From Pycnopodia helianthoides (taxonomy: Eukaryota; Echinodermata; Asteroidea; Forcipulatida; Asteriidae), in the NCBI GenBank assembly GCA_032158295.1, contig CM063247.1, forward strand, positions 13,368,315 through 13,432,314: a DNA stretch of 64,000 nucleotides, in the 5' to 3' direction. Below the pieces are notes generated by a model. That model ran no database searches and had not been told where the DNA came from. It saw only the letters and a program-made list of their open reading frames with translations. How positions within the stretch are numbered: the stretch's first letter is position 1; each line of letters starts with the position of its first letter. Of the stretch, positions 57,701-64,000 are shown piece by piece. The translations under genes were made by a program, and so were the position numbers.

Positions 57701-58547
57701 GTATAGTATTTGAGCCAAGTGCTTTTTGTAGTATTATTTTATATTCCAGTCACTAAAATTGTGTGCACTTCAGCTTCGTATTGTGTAGCACACTAGCTGC
57801 ATGTTAAGAAAATGTAAACGACTGGAAACTGCGACTACCTCTTGTGCAATTTGGTTCCCAGCACTTCGTTTTTATGGCAAAGTGGGCGAACTACCTCCAT
57901 GAACCACCTAACACCTTAAATGCCCAGGGCACCTAGCAACGACGCAACAAACAGCTGATTTTCATTGTTTTCTTTGACAAATTTGTTGCTTTAAATTCAC
58001 TATTTTTACGTGCGGAAACAGACAAATATGTGAGTTAGTAAGTGGACTAAAATGATACAAATCATTTGTTTTGTCATACATTGCATCAGTGTACTCAAAT
58101 AGGCCTAGCACAATATCTGTGAATGAATACATGTATACCTTGGCCAGCCATATTTAGCATGGCGGCCATCTTGGAAAAAATAGCGAAAAAATGAAAACTA
58201 GTAAATAGTAAAGCCCTGTCTCCTCCTTTTTAATAAAAAGTCTGGACGAGAAACATGTTGCTTATTTTACTTGGCCTTTGTAAAACTGGAAAAATCTCTT
58301 TTGTGTTGGACCAGTTGTTAACTTCTTGATGTTTAGTGAGAAGTTAAAGGTATTATACAGGATCGGTAGAGCTGACAAAACAGTCACAAACAAAGTTCAT
58401 GTTTTGTGTGATTTATACATGAAATAACTAACCTGGGTCATTCCGTGTCAATTCAACACGCTTTTGGACCTGACTGTCACGGATTAAAATGAAATTTTGT
58501 GTGCTGATTGGACTCAATGAGAAACCCCCAGAACCGAAATTTTTTGT
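57697..58547. repeat. Direct duplication, copy 1 (empty site)
   Basis: Matches 59659-60665 in order and orientation. It lacks the 191 bp element that interrupts copy 2, reading AACAGCTGATT at 57950-57960. It ends where the palindrome cluster begins. Confidence 0.9.
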
Positions 58548-58700
58548 GGCTTCATATGTATGAAGCCACAACCATGGTGGTTGGCTTCATACGTATGAAG
58601 CCACACAACCGTGGTTGTGCGTGGTTGTGGCTTCATATGTATGAAGCCACACAACCACGCCATTGTAACGTGCATGGTTGTGGCTCGGAATTGGGCTTCA
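58546..58700. repeat. Cluster of GGCTTCATA palindromes
   Basis: Three palindromic units lie at 58546-58569, 58583-58602 (GGCTTCATACGTATGAAGCC, a perfect 20 bp palindrome) and 58629-58648. They are linked by CACAACC/GGTTGTG inverted blocks. A half-site GGCTTCATACGT follows near 58694. Confidence 0.9.
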
Positions 58701-59658
58701 TACGTCTGTTCGCAATTTGTATCTCTGTTACGTCATTAATTTTTGCACCAGGAGACTAGCATGCCTTTTCGTGTACTAAGAGTTAGCAGCACTATGAAAA
58801 AGAAAATCGTGCAGTAAGCACAGAATCGGCCATTAAGCAACGCTATGAAGTTGGACCCAGGTGGTTTATAAATTTTGATAAATGTTATTGTTATTAATGT
58901 TATTGACATTATTTTATTCCGTACATTTTGTCACTACTACATGTAGGTTCCCCAGTCAGTGAGGCTTTTATACCGTTTGAATCTCAAGACTGGTGAGCAG
59001 CATTCATACCCATTGATCTGTGTTTGAAATGTCTACATCTTCCCTGGTACCTCAACTCCTGACGAGAGCTTTCCTGTCCCTCGAGGTTGGTAGAGAGAAC
59101 AGACAGCTCTTTTTTAAAAGTATCAACCGCCCGCCCCCCACCTCCACCACCACCACCACCACACTCCCCCTACAGTCCTGATTTGATAAGTAGGATTCAA
59201 GGGTCTGCTTGGTGGGAGACACTTATAGGCCTTAGGCCAAGTAAAAATACTTACATGTTTCTCGCCCCCGCCCGCCTCCTTTTTGGCCGCTGCCTCCTTT
59301 TTTTCTGCTATTTACTTCTTCTTTTTTAAGGGGAAAATTAAAAAAAAAAAAAAAAAATGTTCCTTGGGTTTTTTTTTTTGCCTAAGAATTTGTCTAGACT
59401 TTTCACCTTTGCTATACAACAGCCGTTCGTGGCATTCTATATTGATAAATACCTGGGACTGGTTATCCGATCTGATTGGTCGAGAGGACATTACATGGCC
59501 ATGTTTAAACGTGTGACATTAACACAGTTAGAAGTATTTTTCTATAAGCATAGAACTGTCGGATTTGTTCTCAACTTTTACAGGTTTGTGGATATTTTTA
59601 GGGGAAAGTTATATATGAATGGGTATTAAAAGGGGTTTATTTGGTTTTAAACTAGTGG

Positions 59659-60665
59659 TTAAGTATAGTATTTGAGCCCAGTGCTTTTTGTAGTATTATT
59701 TTATATTCCAGTCACTAAAATTTTGTGCACTTCAGCTTCGTATTGTGTAGCACAATAGCTGCATGTTAAGAAAATGTAAAACGACTGGAAACTGCGACTA
59801 CCTCTTGTGCAATTTGGTTCCCAGCACTTCGTTTTTTATGGCAAAGTGGGCGAACTACCTCCATGAACCACCTAACACCTTTAATGCCCAGGGCACCTAG
59901 CAACGACGCAACGAACAGGGCCCAATTTCATAGAGCTGCTTAACAGAAAATATTGCTTAACCATTGTCTGCTTAGCAGAAATGGGCAGGATACCAGTCAC
60001 TAATTGTACATGTGATATGGTAGTTTGGCTGGTAACCTTTTTCTGGTAAGCATAATTTTGTTGTGCTTAGCTGCTTTTTGTGCTTAAGCAACTCTATGAA
60101 ATTGGGCCAAGCTGATTTTCATTGTTTTCTTTGACAAATTTGTTGCTTTAAATTCACTATTTTTACGTGCGGAAACAGACAAATATGTGAGTTAGTAAGT
60201 GGACTAAAATGATACAAATCATTTGTTTTGTCATACATTGCATCAGTGTACTCAAATAGCACAATATCTGTGAATGAATATACCTTGGCCAGCCATATTT
60301 AGCATGGCGGCCATCTTGGAAAAAATAGCGAAAAAATGAAAACTAGTAAATAGTAAAGCCCTGTCTCCTTTTTTATGAAAAGTCCGGATGAGAAACATGT
60401 TGCTTATTTTACTTGGCCTTAGTAAAACTGGAAAAATCTCTTTTGAGTAGTGTGGGTGTTGGACCAGTTGTTAACTTCTTGATGTTTAGTGAGAAGTTTT
60501 ATACAGGATCGGTAGAGCTGACAAAACAGTCACAAACAAAGTTCATGAAATTGTGTGATTCCGTGTCAATTCAACATGCTTTTGAACCTGACTGTCACGG
60601 ATTAAAATGAAATTTTGTGTGCTGATTGGACTCAATGAGAAACCCCCAGAACCGAAATTTTTTGT
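59659..60665. repeat. Direct duplication, copy 2 (filled site)
   Basis: Same as copy 1 with small gaps and with the 59919-60109 element inserted. It runs into the left arm of the 1.55 kb palindrome. Confidence 0.9.
59919..60109. mobile_element. 191 bp MITE with GGCCCAATTTCATAGAG ends
   Basis: The left end is GGCCCAATTTCATAGAGCTG and the inward-read right end GGCCCAATTTCATAGAGTTG, both followed by CTTAA. Comparison with the unoccupied copy at 57950-57960 shows a clean insertion, with at most a 2-3 bp target duplication (AG). Confidence 0.85.
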
Positions 60666-61195
60666 CGTTCGGTTGATTATTTTTTGAGATATGGGTTAAC
60701 GAACTTTTGACTAATTAGCATGACCTGCTATGTTTGGACATTCATATCTCCAAAAGTAAAGCACCTACAGAGATAAAATTTACATCATTTTAAAGCTCTT
60801 GAAATGGCCCGTATTTGATAACATAAAATCAAAATTATACCGCATACCACAACAAAGTTACGCAAAAATATGACTTTTGACCTTGATTTGCGAAAATGCA
60901 TATTTTTCAAAATGCGTAATTTTTTTTTCCATTTTTAGCTTAAGATGTAAGCAACAAAATTTGGATGGGCACTCTTACAGTTTTTGAGTTATGATTATTT
61001 GAACACTAAAATGTACGCATTGTTCATGTTCAAATGTACACATACAGTGTATTATGTATCTAGTAATGTGTAATGTACATTTAATAGATGCTACATTTGC
61101 ATTGGGGATAAATAAAATAAAATTGTTTTTACCCTTCACTGATGTGTACTATCTACAGAGTACTTTCCCGAGTTCATTGGGAAAAAAAATCCATT

Positions 61196-61278
61196 GGCAA
61201 TCACGCAGATGGGATTCGAACCCACAACCTATTGCATAGGTTGAGCAGATGTCTTACCACTAGACCACTAAGATTGCC
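61196..61278 (-). repeat. tRNA-like unit in the left arm of the foldback
   Basis: On the minus strand: GGCAATC, then TTAGTGGTCTAGTGGTAAGA (A-box region), then GTGGGTTCGAATCCCAT (B box and T arm), ending GATTGCC, which pairs with the 5' seven bases. Five extra bases between T arm and 3' strand break the standard fold. I call it a SINE-like head or pseudo-tRNA, not a functional tRNA. Confidence 0.6.
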
Positions 61279-61378
61279 AGGCAGTTAGAGGCAGTTCAAA
61301 TCCTACGTTTTAGCAGCAATGATTTAATTAATAGATGTTAAATGTTTATCCGCTGCTAAAACAAAGGATAGCTGCCGG

Positions 61379-61449
61379 GCAAGTTGGGTGGTCTAGTGGT
61401 AAGATATCTGCTATAGCAATGCAAAGGTCATGGGTTTGACCATGGTATG
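61379..61449 (+). repeat. tRNA-like unit in the right arm of the foldback
   Basis: GGTGGTCTAGTGGTAAGATA followed by CATGGGTTTGACCATGG, a decayed B box. It is the mirrored counterpart of the unit at 61196-61278. Confidence 0.5.
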
Positions 61450-62421
61450 ACCCCCCCCCACACCCCCCCGAGTGATTTGCCAGTGGATTTCTTTTCACAG
61501 AACTGAGTATACAGTACTCAGTAAAAACAAGGGGTAAAAACAAATTATTTTCTTTATCCCCAATGCATCTATTAAATGTACATTACACATTACTATGCAT
61601 ATTACACTGTATGTGTACATTTGAACATGTACAATGCGTACATTTTAATGTTCAAATAATCATAACTCAAAAACTGTAAGAGTGCCCATCCAAATTATTT
61701 TTTGAAAATGTTGCTTACATCTTAAGCTAAAAATGTAAAAAAAATTACGCATTTTGAAAAATATGCATTTTCGCAAATCAAGGTCAAAGGTCATATTTTT
61801 GCGTAACTTTGTTGTGGTATGCGGTATAATTTTGATTTTATGTTATCAAATATGGGCCATTTCAAGAGCTTTAAAATGATGTAAATTTTATTTATGTAGG
61901 TGCTTTACTTTTGGAGATATGCATGTCCAAACATAGCAGGTCATGCTAATTAGTCAAAAGTTCGTTAACCCATATCTCAAAAAATAATCAACTGAACAAC
62001 AACAAATTTCGGTTCTGGGGGTTTCTCATTGAGTCCAATCAGCACACAAAATTTCATTTTAATCCGTGTCGGTCGGGTCCAAAAGCATGTTGAATTGACA
62101 CGGAATGACCCACCTGTGAAAATTTGAGCTCAATTGGTCATCGAGGTCACAAGAAAATAGTGAAAGAGACCTTATGTGTTTTCTGTTTTTCAAACATCGA
62201 GTTTATTATCGCGCGCGATAAAAACTATTGTTTTATTCATTTCTCAGAAACGATAGCATTCTAGACAGAAATATTTTAAGGAACCCTTTCTACCTACTTT
62301 AAATCATGTAAGTTATGTGTGAATCTGTGAACATTTGTGTTTTTCGATCTTACAAATAGTGTACAGGGCTTTTAAGTGTTGAACTATAATGTCAACAGCA
62401 GCAGTGTTTTTTCTGCTTCCT

Positions 62422-62571
62422 GACAAAAGCTTTTTTATAACCTGTAGACTCTAACAATGCTTGTGTCTTGGACCAAACCCATACTATTGGAGAACCATCT
62501 AGTATGTGTTGTATATTGCTACTTGTTTGTTCCTCCCCTCTTCTAACCCTTACCCAAATCTAAAATCATAA
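62422..62571. repeat. Direct repeat flanking the protease fragment, copy 1
   Basis: GACAAAAGCTTTTTT through CTCCCCTCTTCTAACCCTTA matches 63851-64000 with few changes, at an offset of 1429 bp. Confidence 0.9.
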
Positions 62572-62645
62572 TTTTTCTGTTACTTACAACTACAGGATTA
62601 CCGATGGACAGAGAAAATGCCTGCTAGAAAAGTTCTGCAATTGTG

Positions 62646-63311
62646 GTTGGGGCTGGTTGCCAGGCAATCTGTAACAATGGACCTCTCTTTTGGCCAGGCA
62701 AACAGCAGAGGTGCAAAAGATTAAACCCTTGATCGAAGCTGCATCTGTTGTCAATCTCATGAAAGTAGAGGTAAGTATTGGATACTTTTTTTGACACTAG
62801 GTGGCAGCAGACAAGAAAGCAATTTAGTAGAGTGCTAACCTACTAGGGTAGTGACAGTATTTCAATTATTTACCAAGTTCCAAAGTTTTTGAAAAGTTTA
62901 ACAGTTAATAGATTGAACAATTGCACCGTGGATAAAAAATATTCTTCTGTTTTTACCTTTACAAAGGTGTGTCCTAAGTACTGTATACTCAGTGCTTTCA
63001 GACTTCTGTAAAATAAATCCAAATGCATCCTACTCGGGTTGGAATTTAACCCAATACCCCCACATTCTACAGCATGTATCTTTACCATCAAACCATCAAG
63101 CATGGCCTGTGGCAAGAGGCCAGTTCAAATCAGGATTTAAGCTGGCCTCTTAAATTTGTAGCAAATACTTTTCTTTAAACAGATAACTAAGTAGTAATGA
63201 AGTTGTCATTCACAGTTAATATCACTTTTGTCTGTAATTGTCTTTTCTTTTGTAGTATGCACCATCAATGGAAAAGACTTTGTCCTGACACCAAATGACT
63301 ATGTCTTGAAG
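62646..63311 (+). pseudogene. Cathepsin D-like aspartic protease fragment, broken
   Basis: 62658-62770 encodes CQAI, then with a frame break GTSLLARQTAEVQKI and KPLIEAASVV, followed by GTAAGT. 63258-63311 encodes CTINGKDFVLTPNDYVLK after a TTTTGTAG acceptor and before GTAATT. In cathepsin D-type lysosomal proteases these correspond to the region around the second catalytic DTGTS (GCQAIxDTGTSLLAGPTAEVQK) and the later strand ending DYVLK. Here the catalytic Asp codon is replaced (TGTAACAATGG) and the frame is lost, and the two exons do not join in frame. So it is a decayed copy. Further exons may lie beyond the right edge. Confidence 0.6.
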
Positions 63312-63850
63312 GTAATTATGAGAATAACATAACCAAAATCCATCCAAGTCCAACTTTCGGGTTTTTGTTTGGTCAAATTAGTACTGCAAAGCTAAACCTG
63401 TTTGTAAGTGTGACGTATTCCAACTGGAAGTGACGCTCACTTCACAATGGATTCAACAAAAGCCAGGGAAGCCTGTTGGAAATTCATGGCCTACTTTTTC
63501 TTGAACGATTTATGTACGAACAAACTTTTGGGACTTGCCTTTAACATATGTTTTGCAAAATATCAAGGTCCTAACAGAATTATTAGTTTATGTTACAAAC
63601 TCCTTAGACAATAGTGTAGCCATGGCTCTAAGGGGTGAGTTGGGAGTCATACAAAATAGTTGAACACAGACACTGTTCAAGCAGGCTCAAGATTGCCTGG
63701 TGGTTGGCTCGTTTGCCCTGACAGGCAAGTTACTGCTTAAGTGGCCATAGTGGCTCTGAGAAGTGCTGCCTTTTCTCTGACCCCTACTCTTGGCCTTAGT
63801 AAAACTGGAAAAATCTATTTTGATTAGTGTGGGTGTTCTGAAAAGGACCA

Positions 63851-64000
63851 GACAAAAGCTTTTTGTTTTAACCTGTAGACTCTAACAATGCTTGTCTCTT
63901 GGACAAAACCCATACTTTTGGAGAACCATCTAGTATGTGTTGTATATTGCTAGTTGTTTGTTCCTCCCCTCTTCTAACCCTTCCCCAAATCTGGGATCAT
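63851..64000. repeat. Direct repeat flanking the protease fragment, copy 2, cut by the window end
   Basis: Second copy of 62422-62571. The sequence just before it (63792-63842) matches 60412-60462. It continues beyond the window, so the full unit is unknown. Confidence 0.9.

Larger units (their letters stand above)
60558..62106. repeat. 1.55 kb inverted repeat (foldback element)
   Basis: The left arm from ATTCCGTGTCAATTCAACA (60558) to GTTTTAGCAGC (61317) is the approximate reverse complement of the right arm from GCTGCTAAAAC (61352) to GTTGAATTGACACGGAAT (62106). The spacer is about 35 bp. Each arm carries a tRNA-like unit near the centre. No protein is encoded. Confidence 0.85.

Noticed and set aside
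63020..63115. A minus-strand tRNA-like stretch (GATGGTTTGATGGTAAAGA)
   Set aside because: It resembles an A box, but the B box is too decayed (GGGTTAAATTCC) to separate from chance.

Overview
This is eukaryotic DNA from an intron-rich, AT-rich animal genome. The genes have GT-AG introns of 0.3-4 kb, and the spaces between them are full of microsatellites, short inverted-repeat elements and decayed retroelements. The repeat types, the short element-laden introns and the cluster of divergent alpha-type nicotinic receptors suggest a marine invertebrate deuterostome, perhaps an echinoderm. That is an impression from memory of repeat style, not a proof.

The backbone is a cluster of nicotinic acetylcholine receptor (nAChR) subunit genes, called D, A, B and C here. 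D (minus) is seen only as a signal-peptide exon at 3495-3555. A (plus) has six exons over 9548-18832. B (plus) has six exons over 21058-27407. C (minus) has seven exons over 38426-48036. A, B and C share the same exon pattern: a signal exon ending in phase 1, a 140-152 nt exon, a 45 nt exon, a 110 nt exon, a ~536 nt exon (split in two in C), and a last exon carrying TM3, the cytoplasmic loop and TM4. All three keep the 13-residue Cys loop, vicinal cysteines in loop C (alpha-type) and a GEK motif before M2 (cation-selective). Each would be one subunit of a pentameric acetylcholine-gated channel. C has an unusual pore lining.

A 6.3 kb segment holding the 3' ends of the convergent genes B and C is present twice in tandem (26958-33251 and 33252-39548). 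The copies are almost identical and differ mainly by single-base indels. This leaves a truncated second 3' end of each gene at the junction. It could be a very recent duplication or an uncollapsed haplotype/assembly error. Gene A has a one-base frameshift in its 45 nt exon, and the last exon of B has no in-frame acceptor. With the indels between the copies, this points to residual indel errors in the assembly, though true pseudogenisation is possible.

Inside the duplicated segment, just downstream of B, lies a 1.3 kb array of about two dozen ~55 bp monomers, each centred on a small hairpin. Some stems carry matched changes on both sides. A 349 bp foldback element follows directly. Nested in introns are a THAP zinc-finger exon (minus, in B), a decayed LINE reverse-transcriptase tail (in A), a partial duplication of A's last exon, and several short DNA transposons. 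One of these, in C, is hAT-like with a perfect 8 bp target-site duplication.

From 48 kb to 57 kb I see no gene, only repeats, including a 1.05 kb element with CAGGGGCGGATC-like ends enclosing three 188 bp units. From 57 to 64 kb is a repeat nest: telomere-like CCCTAA repeats, a ~0.85 kb direct duplication with an empty/filled transposon site, a cluster of near-perfect short palindromes, and a 1.55 kb inverted repeat with a tRNA-like unit in each arm. It ends in broken exons of a cathepsin D-like aspartic protease.
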